This document shows, piece after piece, positions 6,377-14,986 of a stretch of 64,000 bases of DNA. The stretch covers positions 1-64,000 of the forward strand of contig NZ_JAERTZ010000004.1 of NCBI RefSeq assembly GCF_016746085.1, given 5' to 3'. The DNA comes from Zobellella iuensis (lineage in GTDB: Bacteria; Pseudomonadota; Gammaproteobacteria; Enterobacterales; Aeromonadaceae). The position numbers and the translations under genes are program-made. How positions within the stretch are numbered: position 1 is the first letter of the stretch; each line of letters starts with the position of its first letter. The notes under the pieces were generated by a model that made no database searches, was not told where the DNA came from, and worked only from the letters and a program-made list of their open reading frames with translations.

Positions 6377-7615
6377 ATGACCACCCTCACCCTTAAAACC
6401 CGTGCCGCCTGGTCCTGGGCGCTGTACGACTGGGCCAACTCCACCTTCGCCACCACCGTGCTGGCCGGCTTTTTCCCGGTGCTGTTCAAGCAGTACTGGG
6501 CCGGGGAGATGGCGGCGGCCCAGAGCACCTTCTGGCTGGGGCTGTTCAGCTCGGCGGCCAGCCTCCTGGTGATGCTGATGTCTCCCTGGCTGGGCACCGT
6601 GGCCGACCGGCACGGCGCCAAAAAGCGCCTGTTGCTGCTGTTCACCCTGATCGGCGTGCTGCCCACCCTGGGGCTGTTCTGGGCCGGCGAGGGCCAGTGG
6701 CTGCTGGCGGCGCTGCTGTTCGCCGCCGCCAGCGTCGGCTTTTTCGGCGGCCTCACCTTCTACGACGCCCTGCTGGTGGACGTGGCCGCGCCGGAAGAGA
6801 GCGACCGGGTTTCGGCCTGGGGCTATGCCCTGGGCTACCTGGGCGGCGGCCTGCTGTTCGCGCTCAATGTGGTGATGGCCACTAAGCCCGAGTGGTTCGG
6901 CCTGGCCTCGGCCACCCAGGCGGTGAAGGTCTCCTTCCTGATGGTGGCGGCCTGGTGGACGCTGTTCGCCCTGCCGCTGTTTTTCTGGGTGAAGGAGCGG
7001 CCCGCCGCTGCCGGCACCGACTCCAGCTTCGCGGCCCTGGTCGCCCTGCTGCGCCAGGCGGCGGGCCGACCGGCGGTGTTCACCTTCCTTATCGCCTACT
7101 GGCTCTATATCGACGGGGTGCACACCGTTATCCGCATGGCGGTGGACTTCGGCATGGCCCTGGGCTTCGACAGCAACAGCCTGGTGGCGGCGCTGCTGAT
7201 GGTGCAGTTTATCGCCTTTCCCGCCGCCGTGGCCTTCGGCTACCTGGGCGAGCGCATCGGCACCCGGCGGGCCATCTACCTGGGGCTGCTGGTCTATGTG
7301 GGGGTCACCGCCTGGGGCTATAGCCTGCAAACCGAGCGCCAGTTCTTCCTTATGGCCGGGGCCATCGGCCTGGTGCAGGGCGGGGTGCAGGCGCTGTCCC
7401 GCTCCTTCTATTCCCGGCTGATCCCCGCCGACCAGGCCGGTGCCTACTTCGGCCTGTTCAATATGGTGGGCAAGTTCGCGGCGGTGCTGGGGCCCCTGCT
7501 GGTGGGGGCGGTGGCGCTGGTGAGCGGCAGCAACCGGCTGTCGCTGCTCAGCCTGCTGGTGCTGTTCGCCCTCGGCGCCTGGCTGCTGACCCGGGTGAAG
7601 GAGCCCCGCTCATAA
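6377..7615 (+). CDS. MFS transporter, UMF1/Atg22-like
   Basis: A 412-residue inner-membrane protein with about 12 hydrophobic segments. The N-terminal LYDWANSTFATTVLAGFFPV and the R-D/R-H loop GTVADRHGAKKR between segments 2 and 3 are typical of the UMF1 (vacuole effluxer Atg22-like) branch of the major facilitator superfamily. The substrate is unknown. The frame is open from 6323, but ATG 6377 precedes the family's normal N terminus. The gene stands alone: cassette array upstream, a convergent hydrolase gene 19 bases downstream. Confidence 0.85.
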   Translation: MTTLTLKTRAAWSWALYDWANSTFATTVLAGFFPVLFKQYWAGEMAAAQSTFWLGLFSSAASLLVMLMSPWLGTVADRHGAKKRLLLLFTLIGVLPTLGLFWAGEGQWLLAALLFAAASVGFFGGLTFYDALLVDVAAPEESDRVSAWGYALGYLGGGLLFALNVVMATKPEWFGLASATQAVKVSFLMVAAWWTLFALPLFFWVKERPAAAGTDSSFAALVALLRQAAGRPAVFTFLIAYWLYIDGVHTVIRMAVDFGMALGFDSNSLVAALLMVQFIAFPAAVAFGYLGERIGTRRAIYLGLLVYVGVTAWGYSLQTERQFFLMAGAIGLVQGGVQALSRSFYSRLIPADQAGAYFGLFNMVGKFAAVLGPLLVGAVALVSGSNRLSLLSLLVLFALGAWLLTRVKEPRS

Positions 7616-7634
7616 AGGCCGTCACTTGGGCCGC

Positions 7635-8693
7635 TCAGGCGGCGGGCTGGAAGGTCAGCGGCGCGCTCGCCTCCAACTCCTCCGACACCTCGCCGGCCAG
7701 TATCCGGCGCTGGTCTTCGCCCAGGCGCAGCACCCGGCTGCCCGCTTCCGGAGCGAAGTCGAGGCCCTTGAGATCCAGCCAGAAGGTGCTCGGGCTAAGG
7801 GCGGACTCGAAGTAGTAACGCAGATCCTTGTGGTCGACCACGCTGCGCCAGCGGGTGGAGGAAATATGCGGCACCTCGGGCGTGCTCACGCCGTAGGGCA
7901 CGGACACGTTGCGGATCACGCTGAACACGGCGGCGGTGGCCAGCCGGGCGTCCTCCACCTTGGGCACCGCATTGATGTAGAAATGGGCCCGGGCGAAGCG
8001 GTCGGCCGGGCGGTTGGTGCCCGGCAGCATGGTGGTGCCGCCGATGTTCTCCCAGTATTGCAGCAGGGCCAGTTGCTGCGCGTAGGGCGGCTCGTTGGTC
8101 AGCACCTGGTAGTCACGGCCGTGGTGGATGATCAGCTCGCCGTCCAGGTATTCCATGATGGCGCTGTCGCCAGCGGCGTCGGACAACGACAGGTGCACCA
8201 GGGCATCCCTGTCCTGCCCGGGCACCTGGCCGGTCAGCACCAGGAAGGGGTGCTTGCGCACATGCTCCACCGCCTCCGCCACGGTGGCGAAATTGTCGAG
8301 CATGTACTGGGCCCAGAGCGACAAAGACAGGGTCGGCGTGGCGCCGTCCGGTTCGGGGAAGACGGAGTCGGGCAGCCACAGCAGGTTGGCGGCCAGGCCG
8401 GCCTCGTTCAGGCCGTCACTGCTGGCCACGTCGTAGGCGCTGGCGATCACGCTGCCGTATTTCACCGTCCAGCGCAGGGAGTCGGGCCCGGCGGCGCCGT
8501 GGCGCTCCACCCCGCGCGGCAGCACCCAGAGGTGGGTGCCGATGTCCGTTCTCCAGTCCATGGTGCGGCCGGTCAGGATGCGTCCCTCCTCCCCCAGGTA
8601 AACGGCCCTGGTACAGGCCTGGGCCTGCTGGGCGGTCAGTCCGGCGCCGAGCACGGCGCAGCCGGCCAGGATCAAAGCGGCAAGTTTTTTCAT
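7635..8693 (-). CDS. Linear amide C-N hydrolase, choloylglycine hydrolase family
   Basis: A 352-residue exported protein. A signal peptide runs to residue 26 (AQQAQA), and cleavage exposes Cys27 (CTRAVY), the N-terminal nucleophile of the Ntn-hydrolase fold. R43 and D46 (GRTMDWRTD) and the N-rich block DGLNEAGLAANLLWL are typical of choloylglycine/penicillin V acylase proteins. Known members cut bile-salt, penicillin V or acyl-homoserine-lactone amides. In a Gram-negative with an exported form, a quorum-signal or penicillin acylase role is more plausible than bile salts, but this is inference. GGAG lies 7 bases before the ATG. Confidence 0.85.
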   Translation of the reverse strand: MKKLAALILAGCAVLGAGLTAQQAQACTRAVYLGEEGRILTGRTMDWRTDIGTHLWVLPRGVERHGAAGPDSLRWTVKYGSVIASAYDVASSDGLNEAGLAANLLWLPDSVFPEPDGATPTLSLSLWAQYMLDNFATVAEAVEHVRKHPFLVLTGQVPGQDRDALVHLSLSDAAGDSAIMEYLDGELIIHHGRDYQVLTNEPPYAQQLALLQYWENIGGTTMLPGTNRPADRFARAHFYINAVPKVEDARLATAAVFSVIRNVSVPYGVSTPEVPHISSTRWRSVVDHKDLRYYFESALSPSTFWLDLKGLDFAPEAGSRVLRLGEDQRRILAGEVSEELEASAPLTFQPAA

Positions 8694-8848
8694 GTAAACT
8701 CCATGGTTGGCATGGCGGACCCACCGGGATCCGGCCCAGATGTCTTTTTATAGTGTAACCCCTCTACCATCAAGACCCGGCACGCTTCCCCACCGGGCGT
8801 GGCGCCAGCGCCTACAATAGAAATTGTCCCCCTTATCGAGGAGCCGCC

Positions 8849-9934
8849 ATGCCCCCTCTTTCTCCCCTGCAGGATCGCGCCGCCGGCGCCATCATGGGCG
8901 CCTTTATCGGCGAGGCCCTGGGCGTGGGCCCGCACTGGTATTACGATTTCGCGCAGCTGCGCCGGGACCACGGCGACTGGATAGACGGCTACACCACCCC
9001 CAAAGCCGGCCGCTACCACCAGGGGCTGAAGGCCGGCGAACTCTCCCAGGCGGGCCTGCTGCTCAAGCTGACCCTGGCCTCCCTGGTGGACTGCGGCGAC
9101 TACGACGAGGCCGACTTCTGCTGGCGGCTGGACCATGACTTCTTCCCCCTGCTGGACGGCACGCCCCACGCCGGCCCCGGCGGCTACACCAGCCAGTCGA
9201 TGCGCGACGCCTGGCACAAGCGGGTGGAAGAGGGCCACCCCTGGGGCCGCTGCGGCGGCTTCGCCGACACCACCGAGGCGATAGAGCGCACCCTGGCCAT
9301 TGCCGTGCGCCACGCCCGTTCGCCGCGCCGGCTGGCCGAGGCGGTGGCGGCCAACACCGTGCTTACCCAGATAGACAACAACCTGGTGGCGATGACGGTG
9401 GCCTTCGGCGCCGTCACCGGCCTGCTGGTGCAGGGGCACCGGCTGGATCCGGCCCTGTCCGGCAAGCTGATGGCGCTGGTCCGGGCCGACGAGCTGCCCT
9501 TTCATGCCGTGAGCGGCGAGCAGTTGCAGCCGCCCCACGCCCCCGAGCCGCCCCGGGCCGGCCGCTTCGCCTCGCCGGACGCCCTGCTCACCCCCTCCTG
9601 CGTGGCCAAAGCCGCCGAGGATCCCGCCATCCGCATCGAGCCGGCCTGGAAGGTCTCGCTGGTATACGGCATGCCCTGCGCCATCTACCATCTGCTGCCC
9701 GCCGTCTACTACCTGGCCGCCCGTTTCCACGACGACTTCGAGGCCGCCGTGCTGCACGCCATCAACGGCGGCGGCCAAAACCAGGCCCGCGCCATGCTCA
9801 CCGGCACCCTGGTGGGCGCCCAGGTGGGGCTGTCCGGTATTCCCCAGCGCTTTATCGACGGGCTGGCCGAGGCCGATGAATTGCTGGAGCTGGCCCGGCA
9901 ACTGGCGGAGCAGCTGGCAGCGGAGGCGCCCTGA
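8849..9934 (+). CDS. ADP-ribosylglycohydrolase-family protein lacking metal ligands
   Basis: A 361-residue helical protein. Family features are GAIMGAFIGEALG at residues 13-25 and the C-terminal block AINGG...LTGTLVGAQVG at 305-327. In active DraG-type hydrolases the latter reads GGD-T/S-D and binds magnesium; here residues 307-312 are GGGQNQ, and the N-terminal DDT acidic triplet is also absent (GELSQAG near 63-69). So catalysis by the standard mechanism is unlikely. It could be a pseudoenzyme that binds ADP-ribose or a lyase-like derivative. GAGGAG precedes the ATG by 5 bases. The first repeat unit follows about 80 bases after the stop. Confidence 0.75.
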   Translation: MPPLSPLQDRAAGAIMGAFIGEALGVGPHWYYDFAQLRRDHGDWIDGYTTPKAGRYHQGLKAGELSQAGLLLKLTLASLVDCGDYDEADFCWRLDHDFFPLLDGTPHAGPGGYTSQSMRDAWHKRVEEGHPWGRCGGFADTTEAIERTLAIAVRHARSPRRLAEAVAANTVLTQIDNNLVAMTVAFGAVTGLLVQGHRLDPALSGKLMALVRADELPFHAVSGEQLQPPHAPEPPRAGRFASPDALLTPSCVAKAAEDPAIRIEPAWKVSLVYGMPCAIYHLLPAVYYLAARFHDDFEAAVLHAINGGGQNQARAMLTGTLVGAQVGLSGIPQRFIDGLAEADELLELARQLAEQLAAEAP

Positions 9935-10564
9935 CGCCCCATGACGGCGCTTGGCTCAGGTACGGGGCAGGCGCCCCCGCAATACCCACCGTCACCCCCG
10001 CAATACCCACCGTCACCCCCGCGAAGGCGGGGGTCCATGGGCGCATGTCACGCCCAGTGAAACCTGTCCGGATCGGCCCCGCCCGCTCCTGGATGCCCGC
10101 CTTCGCGGGCATGACGGGAGTGGGTGTCACCCCCGCGAAGGCGGGGGTCCATGGGACATTCGCGCCCAGTGAAACCTGTCCGGATCGGCCCCGCCCGCCC
10201 TGGATGCCCGCCTTCGCGGGCATCCAGGAGTGGGTATCACCCCCGCGCAGGCGGGGGTCCATGGGCGCATGTCACGCCCAGTGAAACCTGTCCGGATCGG
10301 CCCCGCCCGCCCTGGATGCCCGCCTTCGCGGGCATGACGGGAGTGAGTGTCACCCCCGCGAAGGCGGGGGTCCATAGGGCATTCGCCCAGTGAAACCTGT
10401 CCGGATCGGCCCCGCCCGCCCTGGATGCCCGCCTTCGCGGGCATGACGGGAGTGGGTGTCACCCCCGCGAAGGCGGGGGTCCATGGGGCATTCGCGCCCA
10501 GTGAAACCTGTCCGGATCGGCCCCGCCCTGGATGCCTTCGCGGACATGACTTCGTTTGGTCCCC
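9935..10564. other. Intergenic region filled by tandem palindromes
   Basis: Contains the five-unit palindrome array (10012-10550) preceded by two copies of a 20-base string (CCCGCAATACCCACCGTCAC, 9976-10015). Open frames in it translate to low-complexity PRLRGGD/PAKAGIQ strings on both strands, the usual sign of repeat-derived spurious ORFs. Confidence 0.85.
10012..10550. repeat. Tandem array of paired palindromes, 5 units of about 110 bp
   Basis: Units start at 10012, 10126, 10236, 10349 and 10458. Each holds a first palindrome (arms CCCCCGC and GCGGGGG around GAAG), a conserved spacer with GTGAAACCTGTCCGGATCGG, and a second palindrome (arms ATGCCCGC and GCGGGCAT around CTTC). The two palindromes are related to each other in inverted orientation. 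The last unit is degenerate. This is the layout of REP-pair (BIME-like) elements. No RAYT transposase is in the window. Confidence 0.9.
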
Positions 10565-11299
10565 TCACACCGAAAAGCGGGCGTAGATGGGATTATGGTC
10601 GGAGACCATGTCGGTATTGATGGCGGTGGCCGAGTGCAGGATCAGATCCCGGTAGAAGATAAAGTCCAGCGGCTGGCGAAAGTAGTGCTTGATATGGTGC
10701 GGGTCCTCCATCACCGCCTGCTGCAGGCCGGTGGCCAGGCAGAACTCGGTCAGGTAGCGCCAGCGCCGCCGGCTCCAGACGTTAAAGTCCCCGGCCACGA
10801 TCAGCGGCCCCTTGTGGAGCAACAGTTCCCGCTTGAGTTGCTCCATTTCGAGGTGGAACAGGCCGTGATGCACGAAGTTGATGGCATGGACATTCACCAC
10901 CAGCAGTTGCTCGCCCCCGGCCAGGGGATGGCGGGTGAGGATCAGGCTCTTGTGGGTGGCGAAGCGCAGCTCCCGGGTGCGGCTGAGCAGGGCGGTGACT
11001 TCATCGAAGGCGCACTGGCCGGCGGTGAGCACCCCGAACAGGTGTGCCGGGGTCTGGATATTGGGCGACACCGCGTAGGACCAGCCCTCCAGCTGCAGCC
11101 GGCTGTGCAGCGCCAGCTTGGCCTCCTGCAGCAGCAGCAGACTGGTGGGAAAGCGTTGCATCAACCCCGTCAGACACAGCCGGAACTCGGGGTTCAGGGT
11201 CAGTTTCTGGGTATTCCAGCACAACACCCCCAGGCCGTCCCGATCCAACTGCTGATGCTGGTGGCCGAGCTGATGGGGCGCGATACGGGGGCGGAGCAT
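10565..11299 (-). CDS. Endonuclease/exonuclease/phosphatase family protein
   Basis: A 244-residue cytosolic protein with all core motifs of the EEP superfamily: WNTQK near residue 28, LLLQE near 58, VNVHAINF near 137, GDFNVWS near 170, LDFIFYR near 211 and SDHNPI near the C terminus. The Glu, Asp/Asn and His residues for metal-dependent phosphodiester hydrolysis are intact. The substrate (DNA, lipid or sugar phosphate) cannot be told; related proteobacterial proteins are unassigned. AGGA precedes the ATG by 9 bases. The repeat array ends 15 bases past the stop. Confidence 0.85.
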   Translation of the reverse strand: MLRPRIAPHQLGHQHQQLDRDGLGVLCWNTQKLTLNPEFRLCLTGLMQRFPTSLLLLQEAKLALHSRLQLEGWSYAVSPNIQTPAHLFGVLTAGQCAFDEVTALLSRTRELRFATHKSLILTRHPLAGGEQLLVVNVHAINFVHHGLFHLEMEQLKRELLLHKGPLIVAGDFNVWSRRRWRYLTEFCLATGLQQAVMEDPHHIKHYFRQPLDFIFYRDLILHSATAINTDMVSDHNPIYARFSV

Positions 11300-11429
11300 A
11301 GGAATCTGTCCTGCGGTTGCCGGGATACAACCTCCATCTTAGCATCCCCGGTCGCCACGCCGTCATCCCCCGCCACGCCAACGGGGAAATGCCCGCCCCG
11401 GGCTCCGCACGGCGGCGAGGTGGCCGGGC

Positions 11430-13739
11430 TTATTCGGCCAGGTTGTGGTACAGCTCTTCTTCCTGGGCAAAATGCAGGCGCAGTATGGTGTCGAGGGCGT
11501 ACAGGGCACGCTGCAGCTCGGGCAAGGCGGGCGACGCCAGCTCCGGCGCCTCGAGCGCCGCGGCCAGGCGCTCCAGCCCCTGCACCGATTTGTAAATTTC
11601 CCGGTGGGTGTGGCTCATGGTCGCCATGGGATCGTCGCCCCCGATCAGGCGGGCGACCTGCGGATACAGCTCGGCATCGTCGTGCCGTTCGTGGGGCAAA
11701 ATCTCCTGGCGCAGGGCCGCGAGCAGCCGCAGCAGGCCGGCCAGCAGCTGTTCCGCTGGCAGCTCCGCCGCCCGGTCGGCCAGCCGGGTGATCTGCTCCA
11801 GCACCGGGAGCATGGCGGCGTGCTCTTCCCGCAGCTGCCGGACCCGGGCCTCCGACAGGCGCGCCTTCAAGGGCTGGCGCTCCAGCCCCAGCACGCGCAG
11901 GGCGTTGAGGATGGCCGCAACGTCTATTCCTTCCTGCAACAGGGCGCCGGCCAGGGGCGGCAGGTAGCCCAGCGCCGCGACCACCATGGCGGCCATGGAC
12001 AGCCCCAGCCCCAGGGTCACGCTTTGCAGTGCGATGGCCCTGGCCCGCTGCGCAATGCGCAGGGCAAAGGCCAGCCGGTCCAGCCGGTCCACCAGCAGCA
12101 CCACCTGCGCCGCCTCGGCGGCGGCCGCCGCACCGCGCGCGCCCATGGCTATCCCCACGTCGGCCGCCGCCAGGGCCGGGGCATCGTTGACCCCATCGCC
12201 CACCATCAGGGTCACGCCACGCTCAGCGGAGGCGGCAATGGCGGCCAGCTTCGCCGCCGGGGTCTGCTCGGCCAGCACCTCGTCCACCCCCAGCACGCCG
12301 CCAATGGTTTCCGCCACCTCGCGCCTGTCCCCGGTCAGCATAACGCTGCGCCGGATACCGGCCAGCCGCAGCAGCCGCAGGGCCCGCGGGGTGTCGAGCC
12401 GGATCTCGTCCGCCATCTGCAGGGCCCCAATCAGGCGGCCATCGACCGCCACATAAACATCGCCGCTCCCCTCCTGGCCGCCGCGCCGCGCCAGCCGTTC
12501 CACCCAGGGCGGGTAAGGCTCCTGGCCGGCGGCATAATCGAGGCTGCCCACCCGTACCCGGCGGCCGTCGATCATGCCGCAGATACCGCTGCCGGCCTGT
12601 TCGCTCACCGCCGAGGGCAGCAACAGCTCCAGGTTCCGCTCCCGGGCCGCCTGCACCACGGCCCGGGCCACCGCATGGTCGGACATCTGATCCAGCGACG
12701 CGGCCAGCCGGAGCACCGCCTCGCCGTCGGCCCCCGGCGCGCCGGCCACCGCCACCAGGCGGGCGCGCCCGCCGGTCAGGGTGCCGGTCTTGTCGAAGAA
12801 CAGGGTCTCGGCCCGCGCCAGCTTCTCGATGGCGCCGCCGTGCTTGATCAGCACGCCGTGGCTGGCACAGCGCGACATGGCACCCACTATCGCCACCGGC
12901 ACCGCCAGGATCAGCGGACAGGGGGTGGCCACCACCACCACCGCCAGCGCCCGCACCGGGTCGCCGGACCAGGCCCAGGCCGCTCCCGCCAGCGCCAGGG
13001 CCAGGGGCACGAACAGCAGCGCATAGCGATCGGCCAGGCGCATGGCCGGCGCCCTGGACTCGCGGGCGGACTGTACCAGCCGGACGATGGCGCTCAGCGC
13101 GCTGTCTTCGGCGGCATGCGTCGCCAGCATGTCGAAGGGCGCGCCGGCATTGACGCAGCCGCTTTGCAGGCGCTGGCCCGCACGGCAATCCACGGGCAAG
13201 GACTCGCCGGTCAGGGTGGCGGCGTCCAGCACCGCCTGCTCCGACAGCAGGCTGCCATCCACCGGCACCGTTTCCCCGGTGCGCACCAGCAGGCGGTCGC
13301 CCGGCTCGACGGCGGCCAGCGCCACCTGCACTATGGCCTGGCCCTGGTAGCGGTTGGCGTGGCGCGGCACCTTTTCAAGCAGCGCCGACATCTCGCGCCC
13401 CGCCCGCCGTTCGGCGTAGTCCTCGAGCGTACGGCCGCTGCCCAGCATCAGGGCGATGACCCCGGCCGTCAGGTATTCCCCCAGGGCGAGGGCGCCGCCG
13501 ATGGAAAACAGGGCGAGCAGATCGACCCCCGCCTGCCCGCGCGCCATGGCCCGCACTATGTCGACGAGGGTCAACAGGAATACGCAGGCCGAGGCCCCCA
13601 GCCACAGCCAGCGCGCCGGCGCCGGCTGGCCGCCGAGCCAGAGCAGGCCGCCGCCCAGCAGGGCGCCGGCGGTGGCTCCCGTCAGCAGCAGGTTGGCGTA
13701 ATAGCGGTGAACCATGGCGACACCATGAAAAAGCGGCAT
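11430..13739 (-). CDS. P1B-5 type metal-transporting ATPase with C-terminal hemerythrin domain
   Basis: A 769-residue inner-membrane pump. Membrane pairs lie at about 15-60 and 70-100; actuator TGES at 177-180; metal motif TPCPL at 272-276 in the fourth core helix; phosphorylation DKTGT at 316-320; hinge GDGVNDAP at 514-521; last helices at 565-615. There is no N-terminal heavy-metal-associated domain. Residues 635-769 are a hemerythrin-like four-helix domain with H640, H686-x3-E690, H710/H712 and H756-x3-E760. Known: this architecture defines P1B-5 ATPases such as Sinorhizobium Nia, linked to Ni/Fe export. Oddity: the N-domain HP pair reads H355-A. Likely cotranscribed with the HlyD gene 35 bases upstream. 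Confidence 0.88.
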   Translation of the reverse strand: MPLFHGVAMVHRYYANLLLTGATAGALLGGGLLWLGGQPAPARWLWLGASACVFLLTLVDIVRAMARGQAGVDLLALFSIGGALALGEYLTAGVIALMLGSGRTLEDYAERRAGREMSALLEKVPRHANRYQGQAIVQVALAAVEPGDRLLVRTGETVPVDGSLLSEQAVLDAATLTGESLPVDCRAGQRLQSGCVNAGAPFDMLATHAAEDSALSAIVRLVQSARESRAPAMRLADRYALLFVPLALALAGAAWAWSGDPVRALAVVVVATPCPLILAVPVAIVGAMSRCASHGVLIKHGGAIEKLARAETLFFDKTGTLTGGRARLVAVAGAPGADGEAVLRLAASLDQMSDHAVARAVVQAARERNLELLLPSAVSEQAGSGICGMIDGRRVRVGSLDYAAGQEPYPPWVERLARRGGQEGSGDVYVAVDGRLIGALQMADEIRLDTPRALRLLRLAGIRRSVMLTGDRREVAETIGGVLGVDEVLAEQTPAAKLAAIAASAERGVTLMVGDGVNDAPALAAADVGIAMGARGAAAAAEAAQVVLLVDRLDRLAFALRIAQRARAIALQSVTLGLGLSMAAMVVAALGYLPPLAGALLQEGIDVAAILNALRVLGLERQPLKARLSEARVRQLREEHAAMLPVLEQITRLADRAAELPAEQLLAGLLRLLAALRQEILPHERHDDAELYPQVARLIGGDDPMATMSHTHREIYKSVQGLERLAAALEAPELASPALPELQRALYALDTILRLHFAQEEELYHNLAE

Positions 13740-13774
13740 ACCCCAAGCTTAGCCCGCCGGGGGGTGCCCCGGGG

Positions 13775-14983
13775 CTAGTCCCCCCGCGGCCGCACCCAGG
13801 CGCCGTCCTCCAGCCCGGGGGCGGGATAGAGCACCAGCCGCTGCCCCGCCTCCAGCCCGGCCAGTATCTGCGCCTCAACGCCGTTGTCATGCCCCACCCG
13901 CACCGGGGTCAGCCGCACCCGCCGGCCCTCCACCACCAGCACCGCCCAGCGCTCGCCGTCCCGGAACAGGGCGCTGGACGGGGCGATCAGCGCCGCTTCG
14001 TCCTCCCACACCACTATCCGTGCCTCCACCCGGTAGCCGTGGCCCAGGCTGCGGCGCCTGGCCGGCTCGCCGGCGAAGCGGATAACGGCGTTCACCCGCT
14101 GCTCTTCCACCCCCAGGGCGGAAAATTTGGTGAAGCCCCGGGGCTCGACCCGCGCCACCACCCCGCCCAGGGGCGCCGGGCCGCCCCAGTGATCGATGAT
14201 CACCCCCATGCCGGGCGCCACCTGCACCGCGTCGGTCGACAGCAGCTCCACCACCACCTCCAGATCCCCCTCCGGGTCGCCCAGCTCCATGATGGGGGTG
14301 CCGGCGGCCAGCACCGTCTCGCTCTTTTGCAGCAGTTGCAGCACCCGGCCGGACACCGGCGCGACCAGCGCCAGGGGCAACGGCTCCGCCCCCTCGCCCG
14401 CGTCGGTCTCCAGTAACTGCGCCCGGGCCTGGGCCAGCTCCGCCTCGCGCAGCCGCAGCGCTGCCCCGGCGCTGTCCTGGGTCGCGCGCGCTACCCGGGC
14501 GGCGCGGCGGGCCGCGTCCAGCCCGGCGGCGGTCACGGCGCCCTGCTCATGCAAGCGGGTGCCGCGGGCCAGTTCGGCCTCGGCCAGCGCCAGTTCCGCC
14601 CGCGCCCGCTCCCGTTCGGCACGCGCCACGCCCAGGCCGGCCTCCGCCGCCGCCACCCCGGCCTGCGCCTGTTCGCGGCGCCGGCGATCCAGCAGCCCGG
14701 GCGCCGCCGGCAACAGCCGCGCCAGCAGGGTCTCGCCGGCGACGACCTCGTCGCCAGGCTCCAGCTCCACCCGCAGCAGCCGGCCGTCGACCGGGGCCGC
14801 CACCACATAGGGCTGGCGCACCCGGGTACGTCCCTCCTCGTCGATGGTCATCACCATGGGGCCGAGCCGAACCGGACCGGTGTCCACCGGCGCGGGCCCG
14901 GGCCGGAAGGCGTAGGCCAGCAGCAACGCCAGCGCCAGGGCGGTGCCAAGGGTGAGCCAGCGACGGGACTGGGGTCGAGCCAT
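13775..14983 (-). CDS. HlyD-family periplasmic adaptor subunit
   Basis: A 402-residue membrane-fusion protein: an N-terminal anchor (residues 9-27), a lipoyl/barrel-sandwich half near 55-90 (VVAAPVDGRLLRVELEPGDEV), an Ala/Arg/Glu-rich coiled coil at about 95-195, the second lipoyl half (LVAPVSGRVLQLLQ), then beta-barrel and C-terminal domains. It should bridge the inner-membrane ABC permease to an outer-membrane factor, which is not encoded nearby. It starts 3 bases after the permease gene stop, so it is in the same operon as the FtsX permease and ABC ATPase. Confidence 0.88.
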   Translation of the reverse strand: MARPQSRRWLTLGTALALALLLAYAFRPGPAPVDTGPVRLGPMVMTIDEEGRTRVRQPYVVAAPVDGRLLRVELEPGDEVVAGETLLARLLPAAPGLLDRRRREQAQAGVAAAEAGLGVARAERERARAELALAEAELARGTRLHEQGAVTAAGLDAARRAARVARATQDSAGAALRLREAELAQARAQLLETDAGEGAEPLPLALVAPVSGRVLQLLQKSETVLAAGTPIMELGDPEGDLEVVVELLSTDAVQVAPGMGVIIDHWGGPAPLGGVVARVEPRGFTKFSALGVEEQRVNAVIRFAGEPARRRSLGHGYRVEARIVVWEDEAALIAPSSALFRDGERWAVLVVEGRRVRLTPVRVGHDNGVEAQILAGLEAGQRLVLYPAPGLEDGAWVRPRGD

Positions 14984-14986
14984 GGA

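Noticed and set aside
10012-10550. CRISPR array
   Set aside because: The repeats are about 110 bp with internal palindromes and nearly identical content throughout; there are no unique spacers and no cas genes.
9951-10586. Several open frames of 70-140 codons on both strands
   Set aside because: They are translations of the palindrome array (PRLRGGD and PAKAGIQ strings) and have no independent start signals.
11445-13778. Long + strand open frame of 777 codons
   Set aside because: It is antisense to the P-type ATPase. Its product is a Gln/His/Gly/Arg-rich string produced by GC-rich codons read backward.
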